From Flavobacterium aquariorum (lineage in GTDB: Bacteria; Bacteroidota; Bacteroidia; Flavobacteriales; Flavobacteriaceae), in contig NZ_QKXH01000008.1 of the NCBI RefSeq assembly GCF_003254745.1, positions 211,611 through 275,610 of the forward strand: 64,000 nucleotides of DNA, given 5' to 3'. How positions within the stretch are numbered: position 1 is the stretch's first letter; each line of letters starts with the position of its first letter. Shown here piece after piece: positions 25,182-33,646 of the stretch. The notes beneath the pieces are model-generated. The model saw only the letters and a list, made by a program, of their open reading frames with translations, was not told the DNA's origin and ran no database searches. Both the position numbers and the translations under genes were made by a program.

Positions 25182-25880
25182 ATGAAAATTAATCACCTAT
25201 ATTTATTCGTTATCTGTTTTCTGGTATTTTCCTGCAACGCACAAACCTCACCAGCTGTAAAAACCGTTGATGTTGCAACATATTCAGAGAAAATAAAAAC
25301 AACACCAAATGCACAAATCCTAGATGTTCGCACACCCGAGGAATATGCAACGGGACATATTGAAAACTCAGACAATGTAAACTGGCTTAGTGATAGTTTT
25401 GTTTTAAGAACAGACAAATACGACAAAACAAAACCCGTTTTTGTATATTGCAAAAGTGGAGGAAGAAGCATCAAAGCATCCCAAAAATTAGCCGAATTGG
25501 GTTTTACAACCATCTACAATCTTGACGGCGGAATGCTCAAATGGGAAGCTGCAGGATTGGCAAAACCCGACACTAAAATCATTGGTGTTTGCCCTCAGGA
25601 ATATGCCGAATTATTAAAATCAGACAAGAAAGTGTTAGTGAATTTTTATGCCCCTTGGTGTGCTCCTTGCAAAAAAATGGAGCCTTATATACTAAAAATG
25701 CAAAAAGAAATGGGAGACAAAGTAGTTATCATCCGATTGAATGCTGACGAGAATAAAACCATTATGCAGGAATTAAAAATCAGCGAACTTCCTACTTTAG
25801 TATTATATGAAAATAAAGTAATAAAATGGCAAAAATCAGGATTCGTAAGTGAAGAAGATTTAAAGACCCAATTGCAATAA
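25182..25880 (+). CDS. Rhodanese-thioredoxin fusion lipoprotein
   Basis: This 232-residue protein has a lipoprotein signal (lipobox LVFSC, Cys near residue 18). A rhodanese domain with the active-site loop VYCKSGGRS near residue 90 comes next, then a thioredoxin domain with WCAPCKKM near residue 159. It is probably tethered in the periplasm. The fusion joins a sulfur-transfer cysteine to a dithiol that could reduce or resolve the persulfide, so a role in periplasmic thiol or sulfur handling is a reasonable inference. It is followed 8 bases later by the DUF2461 gene, which suggests an operon. Confidence 0.92.
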   Translation: MKINHLYLFVICFLVFSCNAQTSPAVKTVDVATYSEKIKTTPNAQILDVRTPEEYATGHIENSDNVNWLSDSFVLRTDKYDKTKPVFVYCKSGGRSIKASQKLAELGFTTIYNLDGGMLKWEAAGLAKPDTKIIGVCPQEYAELLKSDKKVLVNFYAPWCAPCKKMEPYILKMQKEMGDKVVIIRLNADENKTIMQELKISELPTLVLYENKVIKWQKSGFVSEEDLKTQLQ

Positions 25881-25888
25881 TCTGGCCT

Positions 25889-26560
25889 ATGCTCTCAAAA
25901 GATACCTTACAATTCCTCGAAGATTTAAAAGCCAACAACAATCGTGATTGGTTTCTTGAAAACAAAAAACGCTATGAAGCCGTAAAGAAAGATTATCATC
26001 AATTGGTGGCTTCTTTTCTCGACACGCTTAAACCACTTGACCCTTCATTGGAAATGTTGGAAGTCAAAAACTGTACGTTTAGAATCAATCGGGATATTCG
26101 GTTTGCCAAAGACAAATCTCCCTACAAAACTAATTTAGGCGTTTGGATATCCGCAGGGGCCAAAAATGCAGAAGCCTCCGGATATTATCTTCATATAGAA
26201 AATGGAAAATGCTTTGTAGGCGGCGGATTGTATTGCCCACAGCCCGACCAGCTTCAAAAAATCAGAAAAGAAATTCACTTTTTCTATGATGATTTACAGG
26301 AAATTTTAAATGACAAAAAATTTAAATCTATTTATCAAAATCTGAATAGGGACGAAACTTCGACTTTGAAAAACCCACCAAAAGGCTACGATAAAGAAGA
26401 TCCTGCCATTGAATTCCTGAAACTGAAAAGCTTTACTGCCACTCAGTCTTTCGATACCAAATTGGTTACCCAAAAAGATTTCGTATCCATCATGGCCGAA
26501 AAAATGTTGGCGTTAAAACCTTTCAATAATTTTATCGATAGAGCTCTATATTCAGAATAA
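25889..26560 (+). CDS. DUF2461 family protein
   Basis: This 223-residue cytoplasmic protein matches DUF2461 (TIGR02453) by its start LQFLEDLKANNNRDWFLENK, RINRDIRFAKDKSPYKTN, GYYLHIENGKCFVGGG and the terminal LKPFNNFI. The family is widespread and has no assigned function. It lies 8 bases after the rhodanese-thioredoxin gene and 30 bases before murB, so it is probably part of that transcript. Confidence 0.9.
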   Translation: MLSKDTLQFLEDLKANNNRDWFLENKKRYEAVKKDYHQLVASFLDTLKPLDPSLEMLEVKNCTFRINRDIRFAKDKSPYKTNLGVWISAGAKNAEASGYYLHIENGKCFVGGGLYCPQPDQLQKIRKEIHFFYDDLQEILNDKKFKSIYQNLNRDETSTLKNPPKGYDKEDPAIEFLKLKSFTATQSFDTKLVTQKDFVSIMAEKMLALKPFNNFIDRALYSE

Positions 26561-26590
26561 AGCCAAAACACCACTTAATTTCAATTCTTT

Positions 26591-27604
26591 ATGGAGATTT
26601 TAAATAATTTTTCTTTAAAAAACTACAATACATTTGGCATTGAAGCCAAAGCCGAACAATTTGTTGCCGTTCACAGTGTCTCCGAATTGAAAAGCATTTT
26701 GGAACAAAACAAAAACCAAAAGAAATTCGTTCTTGGAGGAGGAAGCAATATGCTTTTGACAAAAAATATCGAAGCCCTCGTAATCCATATTGATTTAAAA
26801 GGAAAAAAAATACTGAAAGAAGATGCCGATTATGTTTGGGTAGAAAGTCAGGCGGGCGAAAATTGGCATCAATTTGTGCTTTGGGCGATAGACCAAAACT
26901 TTGGCGGACTCGAAAATATGTCGCTCATTCCAGGCAATGTTGGCACAACGCCAGTACAAAACATCGGCGCTTATGGTACTGAAATCAAGGACACTTTTGT
27001 TTCCTGCGACGCGATAAATATCGAAAGTCTAGAAATGAGAACCTTCAACAAAGAAGAATGTAATTTTGGATACCGAGAAAGTATTTTTAAAAACGAAGTA
27101 AAAGACCAATACATTATAACCTCTGTTGTTTTCAAACTAACGAAACAAAACCATAAAATAAACACTTCCTACGGTGACATCACCGCCGAATTAGCCAAAA
27201 ATAACATCACAACTCCCGGTTTAAAAGACGTGAGTAATGCAGTGATTGCCATTCGCAAAAGCAAATTACCGGACCCTGCCGAATTAGGAAACAGTGGCAG
27301 TTTTTTCAAAAACCCAATCCTTTTAAAGTCTGATTTTGAGAAAATCCATCAAAATTTTCCAGAAATGCGATTCTTTGATATTTCAGAAACGGAAGTCAAA
27401 ATTCCTGCTGGCTGGCTGATTGAACAAGCCGGTTTAAAAGGAAAACGTTTTGGAGATGCCGGAATTCATAAAAATCAAGCACTTGTTCTCGTAAATTATG
27501 GAGGCGCAACTGGACAGGAAATTTTGGATGTTTCCAAAACTGTCCAAGACACTGTTTTCAATACATTTGGCATTCACATTGAGGCTGAAGTGAATATAAT
27601 ATAG
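26591..27604 (+). CDS. murB: UDP-N-acetylenolpyruvoylglucosamine reductase
   Basis: MurB reduces UDP-GlcNAc-enolpyruvate to UDP-MurNAc with NADPH and FAD, a committed step of peptidoglycan synthesis. The 337-residue protein shows the FAD segments FVLGGGSNML and LIPGNVGTTPVQNIGAYG. The catalytic serine lies in GNSGSFFKNP near residue 238 and the catalytic glutamate in the terminal HIEAEVN. The architecture is type I, like E. coli. It sits in a dense plus-strand series, 10 bases before the acetyltransferase gene. Confidence 0.97.
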   Translation: MEILNNFSLKNYNTFGIEAKAEQFVAVHSVSELKSILEQNKNQKKFVLGGGSNMLLTKNIEALVIHIDLKGKKILKEDADYVWVESQAGENWHQFVLWAIDQNFGGLENMSLIPGNVGTTPVQNIGAYGTEIKDTFVSCDAINIESLEMRTFNKEECNFGYRESIFKNEVKDQYIITSVVFKLTKQNHKINTSYGDITAELAKNNITTPGLKDVSNAVIAIRKSKLPDPAELGNSGSFFKNPILLKSDFEKIHQNFPEMRFFDISETEVKIPAGWLIEQAGLKGKRFGDAGIHKNQALVLVNYGGATGQEILDVSKTVQDTVFNTFGIHIEAEVNII

Positions 27605-27614
27605 ATTCTAAAAA

Positions 27615-28061
27615 ATGCTAGAAATAAAAATTTCAAATCCAAATGATTCTAGTGCTTCTTCTATAACAGAGGAATTATCGCAAAATCTTTATGAACGATT
27701 TGGAAGTGACGGTAAAAACTCATTTACTGATTGGGACTGTAACAATCCTAAATATGTATTTGTGATAGCCGAATTAAATACTGAAATTGTGGGATGTGGA
27801 GCAATTAGACCTCTCTCTGAAAAAAGAGGCGAAGTAAAACGAATGTTTGCCAAATATCCAAGAAAAAATATTGGACAATCGATTTTATCTTTTTTGGAAA
27901 CAAAAGCAAAAGAGCTGGAGTATGAAGAATTAGTTTTGGAAACAAGGGTGAAAAACGAAGAAGCTTGTTCATTTTATTTGAAAGCAAACTATATAAAAAT
28001 ACCAAACTACGGTAAATATATTGGTCGTCTAGACGCTGTTTGTTTTCAAAAATCACTTTAA
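27615..28061 (+). CDS. GNAT family N-acetyltransferase
   Basis: This 148-residue protein has the GNAT fold: VFVIAELNTEIVGCGAIRPL, the acetyl-CoA loop in EVKRMFAKYPRKNIGQSIL, and LVLETRVKNEEACSFYLKANY. The pyrophosphate loop is the less common RKNIGQS instead of RGxGIG. Substrate unknown. It lies between murB and the PaiB-like gene with 10-base gaps, so all three are probably co-transcribed. Confidence 0.88.
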   Translation: MLEIKISNPNDSSASSITEELSQNLYERFGSDGKNSFTDWDCNNPKYVFVIAELNTEIVGCGAIRPLSEKRGEVKRMFAKYPRKNIGQSILSFLETKAKELEYEELVLETRVKNEEACSFYLKANYIKIPNYGKYIGRLDAVCFQKSL

Positions 28062-28071
28062 AATCATAAAA

Positions 28072-28686
28072 ATGTACATTCCTGATCTATACAAAAACGA
28101 AGATAAAGAAGCCATCAGAACCTTTCTCAAAGCAAATGCTTTTGGCATTCTAATCAATCAAACCAATGGAAAATTATGGGCAACTCATATTCCGTTGGAA
28201 CTTGAAATCAACAAAGAAGGAGAAGAAGTTTTAATGGGACACATCTCAAAAGAGAACCCGCAATGGACAGCATTTGAATCGGACAATCAAGTTCTGGCTG
28301 TATTTACAGGGCCTCACTCCTATATTTCTTCATCTTGGTACGATCACGAAAATGTTCCCACTTGGAATTACTCGGCAGTTCATATATATGGAAAGATAAA
28401 AATCATTGAAGGAGATGCCGTAATTGATACGCTGACCAAACTTGTGGACAAGTATGAACAAAATTCCAAATGTCCGGTTCGAGTGGCAGAATTATCAAAG
28501 AAAACGATGATGCAGACCCGAGGAATTATATCTTTTGAAATCAAAATAGAAGAAATTCAAGCGCAAACCAAAATGTCGCAAAACCGAGATGACAAAAATT
28601 ATTCGAATATTATTTCCGAATTAGAAAAAACAGAAAACCCTCAATCCATGGCTGTAGCAAAAGAAATGGCTAAAAATAGAAAGTAA
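28072..28686 (+). CDS. FMN-binding negative transcriptional regulator (PaiB-like)
   Basis: This 204-residue protein matches the PaiB family by its start MYIPDLYKNED, FGILINQTNGKLWATHIPLE, GPHSYISSSWY and VPTWNYSAVHIYG. The split-barrel fold binds FMN or haem. In Bacillus, PaiB represses sporulation and protease genes together with the acetyltransferase PaiA. A GNAT gene directly upstream here parallels that pairing, although the GNAT protein is not clearly PaiA. Confidence 0.9.
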   Translation: MYIPDLYKNEDKEAIRTFLKANAFGILINQTNGKLWATHIPLELEINKEGEEVLMGHISKENPQWTAFESDNQVLAVFTGPHSYISSSWYDHENVPTWNYSAVHIYGKIKIIEGDAVIDTLTKLVDKYEQNSKCPVRVAELSKKTMMQTRGIISFEIKIEEIQAQTKMSQNRDDKNYSNIISELEKTENPQSMAVAKEMAKNRK

Positions 28687-28759
28687 TTACTGATTTTACA
28701 TTGATAATTGACAATTGCTAATTACATTTGCAATCGTTTTTAAAAGCCAAAAAATACAA

Positions 28760-29869
28760 ATGATGCTAACCTTTACTTTATATTTTTTTATTGCAATAGT
28801 TGTCATTCAACTTTTTTATTATCTAGTAGTTTTTGCAAAATTTTCTTTTGCAAAAGCGCAGGAAATTGAACCTAAAAACATTCCAATTTCTGTAATTGTT
28901 TGTGCCAAAAACGAAGAAGAAAATGTTATTAAATACATTCCTTTATTGGCTGAACAAAATTATCCAGATTTTGAAATTGTCTTGATAGATGATGCTTCGA
29001 GAGATAACACTTTGGATATTTTTGAAGAATTTGAAAAACAGTACCCTAACATTCGTTTGGTTAAAGTAAAAAATAACGAAGCTTTTTGGGGAAACAAAAA
29101 ATATGCTTTAACGCTGGGTATTAAAGCCGCAAAAAAAGAATATCTGTTATTTACTGATGCCGATTGCTATCCCACTTCCAAAGATTGGATAACAGCTATG
29201 AGTTCCCAATTTACAAAACAAAGAACCATCGTTTTAGGCTATGGAGGTTATGAAAAAATAGCTAATTCTTTTTTGAATAAGATAATCCGATACGAAACTT
29301 TGCTTACTGCCACCCAATATTTTTCATGGGCGAAAATGGGCAAACCTTATATGGGTGTAGGCCGTAATTTAGCGTATAAAAAAGAAGAATTTTTCAATGT
29401 AAACGGTTTTATCGATCATATCCAAGTTCGATCTGGAGATGACGATTTATTCATCAATCAAGCAGCAGATTCAGACAATACAACAATTGCTTATTCTTCA
29501 GAAAGCTTCACATATTCAGCTCCAAAAACCACTTTTAAAGATTGGTTTACTCAAAAAAGGAGACATGTTGCCACTGCCAAATATTACAAAACATTTGACA
29601 AAATACAATTAGGACTTTTCTTTAGTTCACAATTGTTGTTTCTGTTATTACCGATAGTATTACTAGCTTTTCAGTTTCAATGGATATTAGTATTAAGCCT
29701 TATTGGGTCTCGATATTTAATTACTTGGATTGTTACTGGATTTGCAGCTGGAAAATTAAAAGAAAAAGATGTGATGTATTGGTATCCAATTATAGAAATT
29801 ATACTTATATTCACTCAAATTAATATCTTTATAACCAATATCTTCTCAAAACCTGCGAATTGGAAATAA
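28760..29869 (+). CDS. Membrane glycosyltransferase, family 2
   Basis: This 369-residue protein has an N-terminal membrane helix, a GT2 catalytic domain (ISVIVCAKNEEENV near residue 42, LIDDASRDNT, the metal-binding TDADCYP near residue 134, GDDDLFINQ, and QKRRHVATA in place of QxxRW) and two or three C-terminal helices. It probably polymerises or transfers sugar to a lipid at the inner membrane. I start it at ATG 28760 (a second ATG follows). An in-frame TTG at 28715 lies in low-complexity repeats. The 3' end overlaps the sigma-factor gene by 10 bases. Confidence 0.88.
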   Translation: MMLTFTLYFFIAIVVIQLFYYLVVFAKFSFAKAQEIEPKNIPISVIVCAKNEEENVIKYIPLLAEQNYPDFEIVLIDDASRDNTLDIFEEFEKQYPNIRLVKVKNNEAFWGNKKYALTLGIKAAKKEYLLFTDADCYPTSKDWITAMSSQFTKQRTIVLGYGGYEKIANSFLNKIIRYETLLTATQYFSWAKMGKPYMGVGRNLAYKKEEFFNVNGFIDHIQVRSGDDDLFINQAADSDNTTIAYSSESFTYSAPKTTFKDWFTQKRRHVATAKYYKTFDKIQLGLFFSSQLLFLLLPIVLLAFQFQWILVLSLIGSRYLITWIVTGFAAGKLKEKDVMYWYPIIEIILIFTQINIFITNIFSKPANWK

Positions 29870-30411
29870 GCAAACAAATAGAAAAAGCGAAAAAAGGAAA
29901 TCAAGTTGCCTTTACCTTTCTATTGGATTACTATTGGAATGAGGTCTATGGTTTTATGCTAAAACGCACTGAAAACGAAACCATCGCAGAAGACATTACC
30001 ATTGAGACATTCTCCAAAGCATTTGATAAAATAGCCACATACAATTCGGAATTTCAATTCAATACCTGGTTGATTTCTATTGCCAAGAATGTACATATCG
30101 ATTTAATCCGCAAAAAAAAATCAAGCCTTTTTATCGAAATAACAGACGAGCAAGACCAAACGGCTTACAATGTTGCCGATACAACCCCATCGGCAGAAGA
30201 CGTTTTAATTACAGAACAAAATCTTTCACAATTATTACAATTCATCAAAGAATTGAAACCCCATTATCAGGAAGTGATTCAGCTACGTTATTTCCAGGAA
30301 ATGAGTTACCAGGAAATCGCCAATAAAATAGACGAGCCATTAAGTAATGTAAAGATCAAATTGCTTCGTGCCAAAAAATTACTTTCTGAAATTATCAAAA
30401 ACAGACGATAA
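29860..30411 (+). CDS. ECF-type RNA polymerase sigma factor with TTG start
   Basis: This 183-residue sigma-70 family protein has region 2 (QVAFTFLLDYYWNEVYGFMLKR and EDITIETFSKAFDK) and region 4 (YQEVIQLRYFQEMSYQEIANKI, LSNVKIKLLRAKKLL). No ATG or GTG is available before region 2. The frame is closed by a stop at 29821, so TTG 29860 is the only plausible start. It lies inside the end of the glycosyltransferase gene, which suggests translational coupling. No anti-sigma gene follows. The tonB gene lies 279 bases downstream and is a possible but unproven target. Confidence 0.9.
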   Translation: MEISKQIEKAKKGNQVAFTFLLDYYWNEVYGFMLKRTENETIAEDITIETFSKAFDKIATYNSEFQFNTWLISIAKNVHIDLIRKKKSSLFIEITDEQDQTAYNVADTTPSAEDVLITEQNLSQLLQFIKELKPHYQEVIQLRYFQEMSYQEIANKIDEPLSNVKIKLLRAKKLLSEIIKNRR

Positions 30412-30690
30412 TTTCATCAAAAGATCTTATTAAACAACACTCCGGAAAACATAGTACACTATTATACTAGAACCTTCAAAAGTAATCTGCATTAATAGAG
30501 CTTAATTTGTTAAATAATCATAGTTATATTCATTAAATATTTATATATTTACCTATAAGAATACTTATTTAACAATTTTATTAAAAAATAATCACATCCA
30601 TATATACTAAAATTCCTGTTATTTGCGTTAGAAACTAAAACCACTTTAGCTTATGATTTAATTATTACTTAACCATTAAATCCATGAATT

Positions 30691-31515
30691 ATGTCTAAAT
30701 CAAACATCTTCGAAACTAGCTGGATTAACCTTGTATTCGAAAACAGAAACAAAGAATACGGTGCGTATCATTTACGCCAAGAAAACACAAAGACATCCTT
30801 TTTTGCACTCTTTATGGGAGTATCACTTTTGACTGCGGTCATTAGTATACCAATGGTTTACAATTATCTAAATCCAGAACATCGGATTCCATCATTAGTG
30901 CCAGACTTACCTCCAGTTGTAGTTGTGGATTTTACTCCTTACGTACCGCCTCAAGCAAAAGTTGAAGAACCTATGCCTGAAATTAAAAAACCAATCAAGC
31001 AGAACATCAATACCGATTTACAACTAATAAATCCACAAATCGTTCATCCTGATGCAGCAACCCCAAAAGATATTGCATCCAACATCGATCTAAAAACCAA
31101 TCCTAGCGATAACACATCGGGAGTAGCTGGTTCAGGAGTAGGGACAACCCCTTCAACCGGCACAGCTGTCTCAAGCAGCCCCAGCATTACTGAGAACACG
31201 ATTCTAACAAGCAATATGGTTGATAAAATGCCAGAATTTCCGGGCGGAATCAAAAAATTCTATACTTATGTTGGTAATAATTTTGAAAAACCCGAAATAG
31301 ACAGTGAAAATGCAATCCGAGTGAGTGTTTCTTTTGTTATTGAAAAAGACGGAAGCATGACAGATATAAAAATTTTAAAAGACCCAGGTTATGGTCTTGG
31401 AGCTGAAGCGATACGTGTATTAAAATCTTTAAGAACAAAATGGTCGCCAGGCATGTTTGAAGGCAAGGCGGTTCGAACTTCCTATAATTTACCGATCACT
31501 ATTCAACCAAATTAA
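30691..31515 (+). CDS. TonB family energy transducer
   Basis: This 274-residue protein spans the periplasm and energises outer-membrane receptors. It has a cytoplasmic N-terminus with the Bacteroidota motif FENRNKEYGAYHLR, a membrane helix (about 38-60), a Pro-rich and Lys/Glu-rich linker and a C-terminal TonB domain with MPEFPGGIKKFYTYVG, VSFVIEKDGSMTDIKIL and AEAIRVLKS. Length and layout are standard. A gap of 279 AT-rich bases separates it from the sigma-factor gene. A receptor-type gene lies at 50949, and many others would be expected elsewhere in the genome. Confidence 0.93.
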   Translation: MSKSNIFETSWINLVFENRNKEYGAYHLRQENTKTSFFALFMGVSLLTAVISIPMVYNYLNPEHRIPSLVPDLPPVVVVDFTPYVPPQAKVEEPMPEIKKPIKQNINTDLQLINPQIVHPDAATPKDIASNIDLKTNPSDNTSGVAGSGVGTTPSTGTAVSSSPSITENTILTSNMVDKMPEFPGGIKKFYTYVGNNFEKPEIDSENAIRVSVSFVIEKDGSMTDIKILKDPGYGLGAEAIRVLKSLRTKWSPGMFEGKAVRTSYNLPITIQPN

Positions 31516-31530
31516 TTTGGTGTATTATAA

Positions 31531-31570
31531 AAAGAGAAAGCCGAACTTTAAAATTCGGCTTTCTCTTTTT
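31531..31570. terminator. Bidirectional terminator between tonB and M48 genes
   Basis: A 15-bp perfect stem AAAGAGAAAGCCGAA with its complement and a 8-base loop runs into T on both strands. It ends both convergent transcripts. Confidence 0.82.
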
Positions 31571-31587
31571 TACAGACCCTATAAAAT

Positions 31588-32448
31588 TTATTTTTTCTTT
31601 TTAGTAGTCTTCTTTTTGGTTGTTGTTGCTTTCTTCACAGGAGTCGTCACAACAGGTTTTTTTACATAAGGTTTGTACAAACCGTCCTTTTCAGCTCTAG
31701 CCTTGGCTTCATCCGCTCTTAAACTGGAATCAGGATGTGAGCTCATCATTTGGTCTATAAATGAACCTTGAGCACCTTCGCTCATTTTTGCCAATATTCT
31801 AAAAGCAGATTCCTCAGCATTTACATCATAGCCATTTTTCTTCATAAAATCATACGCAAATAAATCAGCTTCAGATTCCTGTTTACGACTGTATTTACTA
31901 TCAATCATTGCACTACCAATTTTAGCCAATTGACTATCGGTAACAGCCGCTACTTTTGTAGATTGCGAAGCTGCTGCATCAATTAAAGCTTCTTTTTGAT
32001 ACAAAGCTTTCATGGCATCTCTGGAATCATGATTATTAACGTGACCAATTTCATGACCAATTACCGCTATTAATTCGTTATCATCCATTACATCCATCAA
32101 TCCCGAAAAAACACGCACACTGCCATCTGCTGTCGCAAATGCATTGACATCTTTGGTAAGATACACTTTATAATTCAAGGTATAAAACTCCCCTTTTGTA
32201 TATTTTCCAAAAACTTTAGCCAAACGGATAGCGTAAGGATCTGTTGGTCCAGCCACTTTATTTTCGGCATCCATTTTATCAACAGCTGGTTTTGACAATG
32301 CGGCCGCATCTGCGTCGGTAAAAGTAAATCCTGTCATTCCCTTTTGAACAGCACCCAATGCTCTTTCTCCAAAATTAATTTGTGCTTGGGCCGCAGATAA
32401 CCCAAACAATATTGAAAAAGCTCCTAATAATAATGGTTTTGTATTCAT
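31588..32448 (-). CDS. Exported M48 family zinc metalloprotease
   Basis: This 286-residue protein has a signal peptide (residues 1-22, ending AQAQ) and an M48 protease domain with the zinc motif HEIGH in AVIGHEIGHVNNHDS. The third ligand glutamate lies in KQESEADLFAYDF. It lacks the membrane helices of HtpX and resembles the BepA/LoiP type of periplasmic quality-control proteases. The C-terminal 20 residues are almost only Lys and Thr, an unusual basic tail. A TATATTTG -7 element lies 26 bases upstream. Confidence 0.92.
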   Translation of the reverse strand: MNTKPLLLGAFSILFGLSAAQAQINFGERALGAVQKGMTGFTFTDADAAALSKPAVDKMDAENKVAGPTDPYAIRLAKVFGKYTKGEFYTLNYKVYLTKDVNAFATADGSVRVFSGLMDVMDDNELIAVIGHEIGHVNNHDSRDAMKALYQKEALIDAAASQSTKVAAVTDSQLAKIGSAMIDSKYSRKQESEADLFAYDFMKKNGYDVNAEESAFRILAKMSEGAQGSFIDQMMSSHPDSSLRADEAKARAEKDGLYKPYVKKPVVTTPVKKATTTKKKTTKKKK

Positions 32449-32473
32449 CTTTTAATTTATTTGTTTTAAAGTA

Positions 32474-32481
32474 CAAATATA
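32474..32481 (-). promoter_or_regulatory. Putative -7 element TATATTTG for the M48 gene
   Basis: An exact TAnnTTTG match on the minus strand, 26 bases before the ATG. No -33 element at the expected distance. Confidence 0.5.
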
Positions 32482-32669
32482 CTACAACTTTAAAAACTAC
32501 AGAATTCCATTTTTATTTTAATATCCAAAATTTAACACTATAATCCCTTAAATTAAATCTATCTACAAGAACATTTTTAATTTAAAAATCTAAAAGTTGA
32601 CTTGATAACCAAACAAGTTTTATCAAAATTCGCAAATTGAGAACTCTAATTCTAAAACAACATTCATTA

Positions 32670-32677
32670 TCTTTGTA
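32670..32677 (+). promoter_or_regulatory. Putative -7 element TATCTTTG for lipA
   Basis: An exact TAnnTTTG match only 16 bases before the lipA ATG, which predicts a very short 5' leader. A TTG lies too far upstream (about 30 bases) for a normal -33 element. Confidence 0.5.
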
Positions 32678-32693
32678 CTCTGAAAATTGAAAT

Positions 32694-33563
32694 ATGGAAA
32701 CTGTTTTAGATAACACATTGCCTGTTGGAAAGCCAAAATGGTTGAAGGTAAAACTCCCAATAGGACAAAAATACACTGAACTTCGTGGTTTGGTAGATAA
32801 ATATAGCCTCAATACGATTTGTACTTCTGGAAGCTGCCCTAATATGGGGGAATGCTGGGGAGAAGGAACAGCAACATTTATGATTTTAGGAAATGTATGT
32901 ACGCGTTCTTGTGGTTTTTGTGGTGTAAAAACTGGAAGGCCAGAAACTGTAGATTGGGATGAACCTGAGAAAGTGGCTCGTTCCATAAAAATAATGAACA
33001 TAAAACATGCTGTAATTACCAGTGTTGACAGAGACGATTTGAAGGATGGTGGTTCAATCATATGGATTGAAACCGTTAAAGCAATTCGCAGAATGAATCC
33101 AAACACAACTTTAGAAACTCTAATTCCTGATTTTCAAGGAATTGAAAGAAACATTGACCGTATAGTAGAAGCCAATCCAGAAGTAGTTTCACATAACGTG
33201 GAAACTGTTCGAAGACTGACTCGCGAAGTACGAATACAGGCCAAATATGACCGAAGTCTTGAAGTTTTGAGATACCTAAAAGAAAAAGGAATTAACAGAA
33301 CTAAGTCTGGAATTATGCTGGGTCTTGGTGAACAGGAAGAAGAAGTTTTTCAAACCATGCGTGATTTGCGAGCAGCCAATGTTGACATTGTTACTATTGG
33401 TCAATATTTACAACCTAGTAAAAAACACCTTCCTGTAAAAGAATTCATAACACCGGATCAATTCGAAAAATATGAAAAATACGGTTTGGAGCTAGGTTTC
33501 CGCCATGTAGAAAGTGGACCATTGGTTCGATCTTCTTACAAAGCACAAAAACATATTTTATAA
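32694..33563 (+). CDS. lipA: Lipoyl synthase
   Basis: LipA inserts two sulfur atoms into protein-bound octanoyl groups by radical SAM chemistry. The 289-residue protein has both iron-sulfur motifs: the auxiliary cluster in [14 protein letters not shown] near residue 43 and the radical-SAM cluster CTRSCGFC near residue 69. The C-terminal RSSYKA supplies the serine ligand of the auxiliary cluster. Length is normal. LipB is not in the window. A repeat-rich gap of 83 bases separates it from gap. Confidence 0.97.
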   Translation: METVLDNTLPVGKPKWLKVKLPIGQKYTELRGLVDKYSLNTICTSGSCPNMGECWGEGTATFMILGNVCTRSCGFCGVKTGRPETVDWDEPEKVARSIKIMNIKHAVITSVDRDDLKDGGSIIWIETVKAIRRMNPNTTLETLIPDFQGIERNIDRIVEANPEVVSHNVETVRRLTREVRIQAKYDRSLEVLRYLKEKGINRTKSGIMLGLGEQEEEVFQTMRDLRAANVDIVTIGQYLQPSKKHLPVKEFITPDQFEKYEKYGLELGFRHVESGPLVRSSYKAQKHIL

Positions 33564-33567
33564 AAAA

Positions 33568-33639
33568 GTTTAATCGTTTATTTGTTTAATCGACATCGCA
33601 ATTAAACAAATAAACGGTTTAACGATTAAACAAATAAAC
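33568..33639. repeat. Inverted repeat plus third copy between lipA and gap
   Basis: Arms 33568-33590 and 33601-33623 are 23-base reverse complements with two mismatches around a 10-base loop. A third copy of ATTAAACAAATAAAC follows at 33624-33639. The array ends 7 bases before the gap start codon. It may fold into a hairpin in the lipA-gap leader; no T-tract follows. Confidence 0.75.
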
Positions 33640-33646
33640 AAAAGGC

